Virus record (IMG/VR): IMGVR_UViG_3300025151_008080
Span: 1-64,000 of that record
Length of the DNA stretch: 64,000 nt
Direction: 5' to 3' (one strand)
From: a virus
Shown here piece after piece: positions 34,277 through 41,602 of the stretch (position 1 is the stretch's first letter; every line of letters begins with the position of its first letter). The notes under the pieces are model-generated. The model did not search any database, was not told where the DNA came from, and saw only the letters and a list, made by a program, of their open reading frames with translations. A program made the translations under genes and the position numbers.

Positions 34277-35068
34277 ATGGCAAGAAAAGGACGTCCCCCT
34301 GGGGCAAATCATACGGGTAAAAAGGTCGCAAGACCTAAAAAGGCAAAAACTAGTGAAACAGATACTGAAATTACGGAATGTATAAGAAAAAATACATTTT
34401 TAAATTTTAATATAAAACAACAATATAAACTATCCGAAGTCCACGACCATTTTTTAAGTACTAGTTTTAAAGATGAGTGTAAAATGTGTTTAATTGATGG
34501 TCCTGCGGGATCTGCAAAAACATATCTATCTGTATATGTTGCATTACAATTACTCAGAACACAAAAAATAGAAGAAATAATATATATTCGAAGTGTAGTG
34601 GAGTCAGCATCAAAAAGTATGGGCTCTTTACCCGGAGAAATCGAAGAGAAGTTTATGCCATGGAGTCTACCACTGCTAGAAAAACTTAATGAATTACTTG
34701 ATCAGCCTACCGTAAACAACTTAATGGCAGATAACTATATCAAGTGTATACCTGTCAATTATACTAGAGGATTGACGTTTAGAAACGCTTGTGTTATAAT
34801 AGATGAATCTCAAAACCTAACAAAAGAGGAGTTAACGACAATATTAACAAGATTTGGTGATAATTCTAAATATTTCGTTGTAGGAGATACACAGCAAAGC
34901 GATATTGGTAATAAATCAGGCTTTAATATTATTTTCGATGCATTTAATACCTCAGAATCTAATAAAAAAGGAATGTATAACTTTAAGTTTACAGAATTAG
35001 ATATCGTTAGATCAGAAATCTTGAAGTATATTGTAAAGGTATTAGCAAAATTAAAGGTGAAAAGCTAG
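34277..35068 (+). CDS. phoH: PhoH-family ATPase
   Basis: The 263-residue protein has a Walker A LIDGPAGSAKT (72-82), VESASKSMGSLPGEIEEKF, VIIDESQNL (Walker B) and FVVGDTQQSDIGNKSGF, all PhoH signatures. A basic N-terminus (ARKGRPPGANHTGKK) resembles a minor-groove AT-hook. phoH is common in marine phages; its function is unsettled, a nucleic-acid-dependent ATPase role being likely. An AATAAATATTTAC motif precedes the ATG and recurs before the gp15-like gene. It runs 18 bases into the convergent small gene. Confidence 0.9.
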   Translation: MARKGRPPGANHTGKKVARPKKAKTSETDTEITECIRKNTFLNFNIKQQYKLSEVHDHFLSTSFKDECKMCLIDGPAGSAKTYLSVYVALQLLRTQKIEEIIYIRSVVESASKSMGSLPGEIEEKFMPWSLPLLEKLNELLDQPTVNNLMADNYIKCIPVNYTRGLTFRNACVIIDESQNLTKEELTTILTRFGDNSKYFVVGDTQQSDIGNKSGFNIIFDAFNTSESNKKGMYNFKFTELDIVRSEILKYIVKVLAKLKVKS

Positions 35069-35242
35069 AGCTTTCTTCATTCTCTCTAATAATGTACGTT
35101 TGTTCTGACCAGACTCTACTAAACGTGTGTATTCTGCTTTAAAAGCCTCTAAAAATTCTGGTGAAAACTCTAATTTTCTCGGATAAAAAGACCTCACCTG
35201 TCTCAACATGTATTTTTCACAAAGCTTATCGTATTTTTTCAC
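35051..35242 (-). CDS. Small hypothetical helical protein
   Basis: A 63-residue protein read from a GTG start (35240-35242), MKKYDKLCEKYMLRQV onward, strongly basic and helical. The ATAAATAATT motif sits just before the start as in other late-type genes, which supports it as real. It overlaps phoH by 18 bases and is four bases from the kinase gene upstream. No family was recognised. Confidence 0.5.
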   Translation of the reverse strand: MKKYDKLCEKYMLRQVRSFYPRKLEFSPEFLEAFKAEYTRLVESGQNKRTLLERMKKALAFHL

Positions 35243-35244
35243 AT

Positions 35245-35254
35245 AATTATTTAT
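35245..35254 (-). promoter_or_regulatory. Late-promoter-like ATAAATAATT motif before the 63-codon gene
   Basis: AATAAATAATTAT followed by GTG, the same arrangement as at 7844-7853. It overlaps the end of the kinase gene. Confidence 0.45.
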
Positions 35255-35993
35255 TCTTCTCGAAAGAATCCTCGATCTGTTTGTTCATTTCTTTTTTAAC
35301 GTAAGAATGTTCCTCGGGATCTACGTCTTTCCATACCCCTTCAAGCTTTTTAATATCTTCCATTAGTTCTGGATCAATAATATTACCAGGCTCATGAGCA
35401 TCTCCTTCCGCATCTATATAGAGCTTAAGGATTTCAATTCGCTCTCTTCTATTACCAAATACTTCTATAATAGCTGGTTTATCGTCGTGTACAAAAAGAG
35501 TTGTTTTAGGGTTGTTTTGATAATCTCTGTGTACTGCTTTAAACAGATAGTCTATCTCTTCAATAATTTTTGTATCTCTTACACCATCTTCTTCTACCTC
35601 TACTGGAGCTGATTGGGTGATGGGGGTAAAAAAGATAATATCTAAATTACGAAAACTCTCTCGTACGAGAGGAATACATTTTTGTATAAACCCGTCATCA
35701 ATATCTGTATCAGATTGCTCAGATGCCCACAAACTATAAACCAAGTTATCTAAAGGGCATCTATCAAAGATCACATTCTCACCTCGCCTATACTTACTAA
35801 GCTCCTCAATTTGAAAATTAAGAATATCCCATTGAGTTTTTTTATTAGTTTTTGATGAGTGTTCGAGATTATTATCCGTAATAATGTCTCTATAGGTTTT
35901 CTGCGGAGTCTTATAGCCAGGCCATTGTTCTAAAAAATCCTTAATTAAAGTACTCTTACCTTGACAAGCTGTACCGCTGATTGCAATCCTCAT
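35247..35993 (-). CDS. P-loop kinase/ATPase of the AAA_28 type, second copy
   Basis: The 248-residue protein starts MRIAISGTACQGKSTLI (Walker A residues 7-15) and has VIFDRCPLDNLVYSLW, the DRC-x-x-D motif shared with the kinase at 1148-1702. A C-terminal acidic and helical extension of about 100 residues (DPELMEDIKKLEG) is absent from the shorter kinase. It sits 16 bases from queE. The substrate is unknown; location next to preQ genes in both copies suggests a link to the modified base or to nucleotide salvage. Confidence 0.65.
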   Translation of the reverse strand: MRIAISGTACQGKSTLIKDFLEQWPGYKTPQKTYRDIITDNNLEHSSKTNKKTQWDILNFQIEELSKYRRGENVIFDRCPLDNLVYSLWASEQSDTDIDDGFIQKCIPLVRESFRNLDIIFFTPITQSAPVEVEEDGVRDTKIIEEIDYLFKAVHRDYQNNPKTTLFVHDDKPAIIEVFGNRRERIEILKLYIDAEGDAHEPGNIIDPELMEDIKKLEGVWKDVDPEEHSYVKKEMNKQIEDSFEKNK

Positions 35994-36009
35994 GTTACTA
36001 TTTATTGCG

Positions 36010-36753
36010 TTAAACCTTTAAAGCCATATCCCATACTAATAAATGTAGTCTTGGACTAAAATTAAAGTAATGTTTTTTAGCTAACTCAGCTACCATAGGA
36101 GCTACTTTAATATGCTCCTCTCTACTACCGCAACAAGGCATTAACCAAACTCTCCCCGGTGGTATATCAAACGGGTCAATATATTTCTCAATAACCTCAT
36201 CTAAGTCTGACTCCTTACCTATAACAAACTTAAAGCCAGAATTGTGAGTTGCGTGCCATTCTAGTACATTAGGTTTATATCTTCTATCTTCAGGGTCACC
36301 ATTATTACTAAGCTTCGGAGAAGTAGTAAATGTAGCACCATACCGCAACCACTCTTTATCGGGCATAATAGTAGCGTTAGTTTCAAAATCTATTCTCGGT
36401 ACACTACCCCACTCTACATCCATATAATAGATAAAATCAAGCAATGACCTTTGCTGTACAAGAGGCTCTCCACCTGTAATTTTAAGTATAGCTCCATTAC
36501 GTAGATGTTCTGAATATTTTTCTTCTTCTAATAATTTAAGAAGATTTTCATACGTAAATTTATTCTTAATACTCCATGACACATAACTATCACATCCATG
36601 AGGAGAAGCATCAGAAGCAAATCCTTTACATGTAAGATTACACATCGATAGTCGCATAAATACAGACGGGTAACCGACGTATTCACCTTCACCCTCTACT
36701 GTGTAGAAGACTTTATCATCTGATAAAAATATTGTTTTGTCTTTTTCTTCCAT
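36010..36753 (-). CDS. queE: 7-carboxy-7-deazaguanine synthase QueE (variant Cys spacing)
   Basis: The 247-residue radical SAM enzyme converts carboxytetrahydropterin to 7-carboxy-7-deazaguanine. It has YTVEGEGEYVGYPSVFMRL, the GGEPL SAM-binding loop (ILKITGGEPLV), FETNAT and the short QueE-type fold. The cluster cysteines are Cys38, Cys42 and Cys54, i.e. C-x3-C-x11-C instead of C-x3-C-x2-C; other QueE groups also vary here. It is expressed with queD and a 54-codon gene in one leftward block led by the promoter at 37386-37413. It fills the middle of the preQ pathway, making the substrate of QueC. Confidence 0.88.
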   Translation of the reverse strand: MEEKDKTIFLSDDKVFYTVEGEGEYVGYPSVFMRLSMCNLTCKGFASDASPHGCDSYVSWSIKNKFTYENLLKLLEEEKYSEHLRNGAILKITGGEPLVQQRSLLDFIYYMDVEWGSVPRIDFETNATIMPDKEWLRYGATFTTSPKLSNNGDPEDRRYKPNVLEWHATHNSGFKFVIGKESDLDEVIEKYIDPFDIPPGRVWLMPCCGSREEHIKVAPMVAELAKKHYFNFSPRLHLLVWDMALKV

Positions 36754-36754
36754 A

Positions 36755-36919
36755 TTAGTTTCTATCCTCGTAATAAGTTATATCATTACCAAACGGTTTA
36801 GTCAAGTCCTTTTCTTTAGGATTTTCTTTTTTTTCTTTTTTACTAGACCAATCAATATTGTCCCAATTACTAATAACACTAGAATAATCCTCTTCGCGAC
36901 GTTTGCTACCTTTACTCAT
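36755..36919 (-). CDS. Small hypothetical protein between queE and queD
   Basis: A 54-residue frame, MSKGSKRREEDYSSVISNW onward, ending FGNDITYYEDRN. It is separated by a single base from both queE and queD, so it fills the gap exactly and is probably translated in that operon. Charged and lysine-rich; the SNWDNIDW segment recalls small phage proteins of unknown function. No enzyme role is suggested. Confidence 0.6.
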   Translation of the reverse strand: MSKGSKRREEDYSSVISNWDNIDWSSKKEKKENPKEKDLTKPFGNDITYYEDRN

Positions 36920-36920
36920 A

Positions 36921-37379
36921 TTAAAATTTGTTTATATCTACGTTATTGTTTTTATATATAGCAGAGTTTTTCTCGTGCTCAAATAACTCAACTTCCGAAC
37001 ACCAACATCTGTCGTTAGTTTGTAACTTTACATATTTATCTGCTTCTTCGCAGCAAAATTGTGCAAATTTTTCTATACCAACACCATCCATAACTCGCAA
37101 ATCCACAACTCCAATATCAGATAACTTTCTAAACTCTTCTAACGCCGGGTCCTTTCTAGATACAACTAATGTATGATCGAATTGTCTTTCTAGATCTTTT
37201 TTAAGATCTTTTAAACCACCGAAATCTACAACCCAATTATTCTCATCTAGCTTATAAGCTCCGAACTTAAACTTAGCAATTAAACGATAACCATGAATAA
37301 AGCGGCAATGAGACGTAGCTTCCGGTTGCCGAAAAGCACAGCTACCTAATTCGATAATCTTAGTACTATAAAAACTCAT
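36921..37379 (-). CDS. queD: 6-carboxytetrahydropterin synthase QueD-like
   Basis: The 152-residue protein of the PTPS family forms 6-carboxytetrahydropterin from dihydroneopterin triphosphate. It contains FRQPEATSHCRFIHGYRL (His24, Cys25, His29), VVDFGGLKDLK, FDHT (residues 67-70) and a C-terminal VELFEHE. The usual HGH zinc pair reads HGY (Tyr31), a variation I have seen in a phage-type group but cannot verify. The ATG at 37379 is chosen over an in-frame ATG at 37403 because the promoter's TATAAT ends six bases before it. Confidence 0.85.
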   Translation of the reverse strand: MSFYSTKIIELGSCAFRQPEATSHCRFIHGYRLIAKFKFGAYKLDENNWVVDFGGLKDLKKDLERQFDHTLVVSRKDPALEEFRKLSDIGVVDLRVMDGVGIEKFAQFCCEEADKYVKLQTNDRCWCSEVELFEHEKNSAIYKNNNVDINKF

Positions 37380-37385
37380 ACATCT

Positions 37386-37413
37386 ATTATAACACAATCT
37401 CAACTAAAATCAA
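37386..37413 (-). promoter_or_regulatory. Early sigma70-like promoter of queD-queE
   Basis: Minus strand: TTGATT (37408-37413), 16-base spacer, TATAAT (37386-37391), then six bases to the ATG at 37379. Nearly a mirror image of the folE2 promoter next to it. Confidence 0.75.
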
Positions 37414-37416
37414 TAG

Positions 37417-37444
37417 TTGAATTTAAAAAAATACCCTCTATAAT
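37417..37444 (+). promoter_or_regulatory. Early sigma70-like promoter of folE2
   Basis: Plus strand: TTGAAT (37417-37422), 16-base spacer, TATAAT (37439-37444), then six bases to the ATG at 37451. The start point would fall on or next to the ATG, giving a leaderless mRNA. Confidence 0.75.
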
Positions 37445-37450
37445 AACGAC

Positions 37451-38485
37451 ATGGACAGTAAATATGAATGGTTAGGAGAAGACGACGAACTAACCGGTGA
37501 AAAGGATGTTATTGCTAAAGAGATTATGGGTGATGAATATAGTAAAAGCTATTTCCCGCCTATACGAGTTTACGATAATAATGTAAATGCTAATAAGAAA
37601 TACATTGCGTCATTACCAGATCTGCAAAACGGGCCTTCGAGCTTAATTCAAGGCGCAGCTGTACCTATCCAGCAAGTAGGTATCCATAATTTTAAATTAC
37701 CTCTTACATATAAAAAGAGGTGTGGGGATACAATAGAACTAGAAACAAGCGTAACAGGTAGCGTTAGTTTAGAGGCACACAAAAAAGGTATTAACATGTC
37801 TCGTATTATGAGAAGTTTTTATGATCATAAAGAAGATGTCTTTAGTATTGGTAAGATTAAAGATGTTTTAGAGACATATAAAAATAATCTTAAGAGTTTT
37901 GATTCTCGTATCATGTTAAAAATATCATACCCTATTAAGCAAAAAAGCTTACGAAGCGGCTTAGAGGGATATCAATATTACGATGTAGTTTTTGAAGGAG
38001 ATTTAACTAAAGACGGAGAATTTAAAAAATATATTCATTTTGATTTTGTTTACTCATCAGCTTGTCCATGTAGTTTTGAGTTGAGTGAACATGCAGAGAA
38101 ATACCGCAACAGAGCAACCGTTCCGCACAGTCAGAGAAGTGTAGCTCGGGTAAGTGTTAAGTTTGATGAAATGCTGTGGGTTGAGGACTTACAGGAATTG
38201 TGCTTAGAAGCACTGCAAACTGAAACACAAGTAATGGTAAAGAGAGAAGACGAACAAGCATTCGCGGAAAAGAATGGAGCATACTTAAAGTTTGTAGAGG
38301 ATGCAGTAAGATTACTTTATGATAAACTTACAAATGAATCTAGAATTACAGATTTTAAAATTGTAGCATCTCACAACGAAAGCTTGCATAGTCACAACGC
38401 TGTATCTGTAATCGTCAAAGGGGTACCAGGCGGCTTTACCGCGGGAGTAGCGAGAGATGTTTTTGAGTCAACTGGCTTAAGGTAA
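37451..38485 (+). CDS. folE2: GTP cyclohydrolase IB (FolE2 type)
   Basis: The 344-residue protein is FolE2, which opens GTP to dihydroneopterin triphosphate, the first step to preQ0. Landmarks: [39 protein letters not shown] with metal-binding Cys, [12 protein letters not shown], and [12 protein letters not shown]. About 50 extra residues before SLPDLQ make it longer than many homologues; a later in-frame ATG at 37529 is an alternative. A possible reason to carry FolE2 is its tolerance of metals other than zinc. It is divergent from queD with the two promoters back to back. Confidence 0.9.
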   Translation: MDSKYEWLGEDDELTGEKDVIAKEIMGDEYSKSYFPPIRVYDNNVNANKKYIASLPDLQNGPSSLIQGAAVPIQQVGIHNFKLPLTYKKRCGDTIELETSVTGSVSLEAHKKGINMSRIMRSFYDHKEDVFSIGKIKDVLETYKNNLKSFDSRIMLKISYPIKQKSLRSGLEGYQYYDVVFEGDLTKDGEFKKYIHFDFVYSSACPCSFELSEHAEKYRNRATVPHSQRSVARVSVKFDEMLWVEDLQELCLEALQTETQVMVKREDEQAFAEKNGAYLKFVEDAVRLLYDKLTNESRITDFKIVASHNESLHSHNAVSVIVKGVPGGFTAGVARDVFESTGLR

Positions 38486-39517
38486 AGATTCAAAAATATC
38501 TCTAATATCCTCAGGGGCGACATGATCTGGAATGTCGCCTTTTATTTTGTCGAAATCATCAAAATTATCTCTAATATTACTAGCACTATAAGGAGTACCA
38601 TCTGATTTAACTGTAACATCTACAGCTGACTCTTCAGGATTAACAATGTTTAACTCTAAACCTTGTTTTTGTACCCATGCTTCAACACCCATCCATCTCT
38701 TCCAATCGTTATCTTTTTTACTAGCGCCAAGTACTACCGTAGAACCTGGTTCTATATCTCGCAACGATTCATATGCAGTAGTAACAGGAGAAGGATAATC
38801 AGAGATTAATACATCAACGTTAGTTAAGTTAGATGTATATAGCTCAAATATTTGTTCAGAAACTTGAGGGGTAATAACTTTACCATCTTTAGTAGTGCGC
38901 ACACTCTTAGGAGAAGGAGCTGAAATAAGTACACGTACTTGTCCTGTTGGGTACATCTCGCTATATTTTTTAACCATCTCATAATGACCTTTATGAGGAG
39001 GTTTAAAGCTACCAGGAACTAATACTATAACTCTATTGTTTTTTTTTAAATCCTCGAGCATAGAGTTAGCTCTGTCTCTAAACGTAGATCCTTCGGATAG
39101 ACCTCTCTTGCTTAAGTAAGTAGTAATTGCCTTTTCTACTTCTTTTTCTTGACCAGCTTCTACTTCTTTAAAAAATAACTCTCTTTCATCAGTGGTAAGA
39201 GTAGCATCATCTATATCTGCATGTAAAGCAAGTCTCGCTAGATTTACTAAAAAACGCTCTCCTTCTGACTTTAGTGGTTGTACTTCTGTTTCAGGGGTTT
39301 CTTCCGCTTCTTTTGGCATTTGTTTCATTGCCTGTAGAGCCTTTTTCTTGTTAATCTGAGATTGCTTAGATATAGCTAAATCATTAGGATCCTTAGACCC
39401 TTTTTTAACACGATCAAGAGCAGCATCTATAGTACCTTGATTCTTCTTACGCTCTTTCTCTGCAGGAGTTAATTTAACCTTCATTAACTCCTCAATAATG
39501 TGTAGAAACTTGCTCAT
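38477..39517 (-). CDS. Nucleotidyltransferase (NMNAT/cytidylyltransferase-like)
   Basis: The 346-residue protein has a C-terminal HIGH-type nucleotidyltransferase domain from about residue 160: [31 protein letters not shown] and [15 protein letters not shown]. Residues 1-150 form a charged helical extension with no domain recognised. NMNAT-like enzymes occur in many marine T4-like phages; an NAD role is possible but not shown. A perfect TATAAATA lies just upstream, so expression is probably late. It overlaps folE2 by nine bases at the convergent ends. Confidence 0.65.
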   Translation of the reverse strand: MSKFLHIIEELMKVKLTPAEKERKKNQGTIDAALDRVKKGSKDPNDLAISKQSQINKKKALQAMKQMPKEAEETPETEVQPLKSEGERFLVNLARLALHADIDDATLTTDERELFFKEVEAGQEKEVEKAITTYLSKRGLSEGSTFRDRANSMLEDLKKNNRVIVLVPGSFKPPHKGHYEMVKKYSEMYPTGQVRVLISAPSPKSVRTTKDGKVITPQVSEQIFELYTSNLTNVDVLISDYPSPVTTAYESLRDIEPGSTVVLGASKKDNDWKRWMGVEAWVQKQGLELNIVNPEESAVDVTVKSDGTPYSASNIRDNFDDFDKIKGDIPDHVAPEDIRDIFESLP

Positions 39518-39520
39518 TAT

Positions 39521-39531
39521 AATTATTTATA
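39521..39531 (-). promoter_or_regulatory. T4-like late promoter before the nucleotidyltransferase gene
   Basis: TATAAATAATT on the minus strand is a full match to the T4 late promoter TATAAATA. It lies three bases upstream of the ATG at 39517 and overlaps the end of the upstream gene. Confidence 0.6.
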
Positions 39532-40072
39532 GTAGAGAAAGTTTATTTCTTATATCTTCGAAGTAAGTTTTATCTAAAAAGGTGAGCTCATACTTTTTAC
39601 AGAAGTATATTAATTTATGAAAATGAAAATTAGAGTTTTGTAATTTTTTTAATTTACAACTTAATAGTATTGTAAGTTCGTCTTTTTTACCTTCACAAGA
39701 AAACTTTACAAATTCTTTCATTGGTTTATTACCTTTTATAAGTAAAACTGGAAATTTCTTAATAAAGGTTGAAAGATATTTATTATACTGTATATTGAGC
39801 TTATTAGTAACATCAAAATATATAACTGGTTTATACTTTTTGTTGTGATGTTTAAGTACTTCGCAGCTATAATATATAAAATAATGAAATATAAATTTCT
39901 TATGCTGAGTATTAGTTAAATTAATATCAGAATCAAACTCTGATATCTTTTTAACACTTTCATTATGGGTTGATAATATTACAGAGGAGAAATCTATTAA
40001 ATTATATATTGATCCAGGTATCTTATAATTTAAGTTCCGGGTCTGAATTAAGTTGTTTAATTCGTTCTGCAT
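39527..40072 (-). CDS. Hypothetical protein
   Basis: A 181-residue protein rich in Lys, Phe, Ile and Asn. It has a hydrophobic aromatic stretch (KFIFHYFIYYSCEVL) and no domain recognised. It overlaps the nuclease gene upstream by 50 bases, unusually long for this genome, so its true start may be internal. Confidence 0.5.
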   Translation of the reverse strand: MQNELNNLIQTRNLNYKIPGSIYNLIDFSSVILSTHNESVKKISEFDSDINLTNTQHKKFIFHYFIYYSCEVLKHHNKKYKPVIYFDVTNKLNIQYNKYLSTFIKKFPVLLIKGNKPMKEFVKFSCEGKKDELTILLSCKLKKLQNSNFHFHKLIYFCKKYELTFLDKTYFEDIRNKLSLL

Positions 40073-40526
40073 TTGATTCCCAAAAATTACTATAATCAGT
40101 TATAATATACTTATTACTATAAATCAAATGATTAGAAAATCGGAAATATTTAGCGAGTTTTTTATCAAAAACTATATAACTACCTTTGCGTGTTACTTTA
40201 ATTAATAAAAACCATAGGTTATTACTCTCTGCTTGTTCAATCCACTTATCTAAAGTCTTGTTTTTTCCAAATAACTGATGAAAATTAAACTCTTTATAGT
40301 TTTTGCACTCTAATTTATAGTTGGACATGCATGACGGTACGATTATATCTCCGTCCATCATCCGCTTTTGATCTTCAGTAAGAGAATCAACACGAAATAC
40401 ATTAGCCCCACCGGTATAAGCCCCTGAATTAGGAACACGCATAAAATTCTCATTAAAGACTTCACTTAATTGCTTAGCGACCTCTCTTTCCCAACTATTT
40501 CCTTTTTGTTTAGCAGCCGATGGCAT
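40023..40526 (-). CDS. PDDEXK-type endonuclease, Holliday-resolvase-like
   Basis: A 167-residue protein with KGNSWEREVAKQL, FMRVPNSGAYTGGAN, DGDIIVP and LECKNYKEF, which together form the E-D-E-x-K layout of Hjc-like or RecB-like nucleases (Glu14-Asp79-type pattern by eye). It may cleave branched DNA. It lies in a late-looking leftward block with the nucleotidyltransferase and the ADP-ribosyltransferase-like gene. Confidence 0.7.
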   Translation of the reverse strand: MPSAAKQKGNSWEREVAKQLSEVFNENFMRVPNSGAYTGGANVFRVDSLTEDQKRMMDGDIIVPSCMSNYKLECKNYKEFNFHQLFGKNKTLDKWIEQAESNNLWFLLIKVTRKGSYIVFDKKLAKYFRFSNHLIYSNKYIITDYSNFWESNAERIKQLNSDPELKL

Positions 40527-40537
40527 ACTAATATATA

Positions 40538-41152
40538 CTACTTAGCTAAATCTTGCAAGTTTATAGCTTGCTTTACTGCGTCTTCTGGAATTTGAGCTGT
40601 CCAATAATTACCTTCATCGGCTGGTTGTAACTCTGGTAGTTTATCTCTATCTAGTATTAATAAATAACCACGACCCTTTTCTTTATACTCAAAAAACGCA
40701 AACCTACCAGCTAGTTGTATGTCATCTGACACATACGACCCAGTTATACCTTTACGGGTGTTACCTACCCCTCTTGATACAACGAAACCAGCTTTTTTTA
40801 AGTTTTTATATTCTGCAGATGAAATCCCCCGGTATACTTCATCAGGCTTACTCTCTAATTTTGATATTTTGTGTACTATTTCTTTATGATCAGGTTTTTC
40901 TGGTGGAAAAAGCAAATAATCATATATAGTCTTGCTTTCATTTAGTTTTTTTTTCCGTTTCTTTTTTACTTTACCTTTACGCTTAATAGTTGCACCTAAA
41001 ACCTTGGGTAACCTAGCATCTCCTGGAGCATACGTATCTGATGTATTATAATCTCCTCCGCCTTGACCACCAGTTGGTGCCATTCCTGCAGTAGCAACGG
41101 TATTATCGGTTATATATTTTTTAACCAGCTGGTTAAATAGTTTCAAAGCCAT
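40538..41152 (-). CDS. ADP-ribosyltransferase-like protein with a capsid-like N-terminal segment
   Basis: A 204-residue protein. Residues 38-52 (TSDTYAPGDARLPKVL) repeat the capsid protein's TDTYAAGDARLPKIL; before it is a Gly/Ala/Asn-rich stretch (NTVATAGMAPTGGQGGG) like the capsid pro-region. A Lys-rich linker follows (about residues 57-70). The C-terminal 110 residues carry EVYRGISSAEY, GSYVSDD and AFFEYKEKGRGYLLILDRDKL, a pattern suggestive of mono-ADP-ribosyltransferases (Arg in YRG, Ser in YVS). T4 Alt is a capsid-packaged ADP-ribosyltransferase, so this may be an injected Alt-like protein. The ATG at 41152 is preferred to 41233 because the longer form overlaps the uvsY promoter. Enzyme call tentative. 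Confidence 0.5.
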   Translation of the reverse strand: MALKLFNQLVKKYITDNTVATAGMAPTGGQGGGDYNTSDTYAPGDARLPKVLGATIKRKGKVKKKRKKKLNESKTIYDYLLFPPEKPDHKEIVHKISKLESKPDEVYRGISSAEYKNLKKAGFVVSRGVGNTRKGITGSYVSDDIQLAGRFAFFEYKEKGRGYLLILDRDKLPELQPADEGNYWTAQIPEDAVKQAINLQDLAK

Positions 41153-41154
41153 AA

Positions 41155-41164
41155 AATTATTTAG
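41155..41164 (-). promoter_or_regulatory. Late-promoter-like motif before the ADP-ribosyltransferase-like gene
   Basis: CTAAATAATT on the minus strand, two bases upstream of the ATG at 41152. Its right end is next to the uvsY promoter on the opposite strand. Confidence 0.4.
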
Positions 41165-41191
41165 TTGATTTTCAGTATTTATATCTATAAT
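41165..41191 (+). promoter_or_regulatory. Early sigma70-like promoter of the uvsY operon
   Basis: TTGATT (41165-41170), 15-base spacer, TATAAT (41186-41191), six bases to the ATG at 41198. Confidence 0.65.
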
Positions 41192-41197
41192 AAATAT

Positions 41198-41602
41198 ATG
41201 GAAGTTAGTGATATTATAGAAAGATATCAGCAAGAAGCCGATATAGATACTAATTTAGATCGTTTATCTGTTACAGAAACACAAGAAAGATTAGTATCTA
41301 ACAAACATAAATGGGCTGCGCGTCTTACTAATCATAAGTATAATATCAATAAATACGTCACAGAGAAAGCTCTTCTTACTAATCAGTTGATTGAAGAATA
41401 TCAAAACAATCAACCAGTATCTGTGAGTAGAAATATAGCAGAAAAAGCTATTATTAATAATAAACAATTAGTATCTATAAATTTTAAAATTGAAAATGAA
41501 ATACTTATCGTAGATTTTTTAGATAAAATTTACAAAAATGTAAGCTTTGCGACGAATGATATTAAAAATTTAGCAGAACTAATACGACTAGAAACTCAAT
41601 GA
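41198..41602 (+). CDS. uvsY: Recombination mediator UvsY-like
   Basis: A 134-residue protein with the UvsY pattern: an N-terminal helix (DIIERYQQEADID), KWAARLTNHKYNINKYV, and a C-terminal LVDF-type strand and helix (KNLAELIRLETQ). UvsY loads UvsX on gp32-coated single-stranded DNA. The start at 41198 is fixed by the promoter; a longer frame to 41165 would begin inside the minus-35 box. It is followed by uvsW with an ATGA-type overlap, as in T4. Confidence 0.7.
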   Translation: MEVSDIIERYQQEADIDTNLDRLSVTETQERLVSNKHKWAARLTNHKYNINKYVTEKALLTNQLIEEYQNNQPVSVSRNIAEKAIINNKQLVSINFKIENEILIVDFLDKIYKNVSFATNDIKNLAELIRLETQ

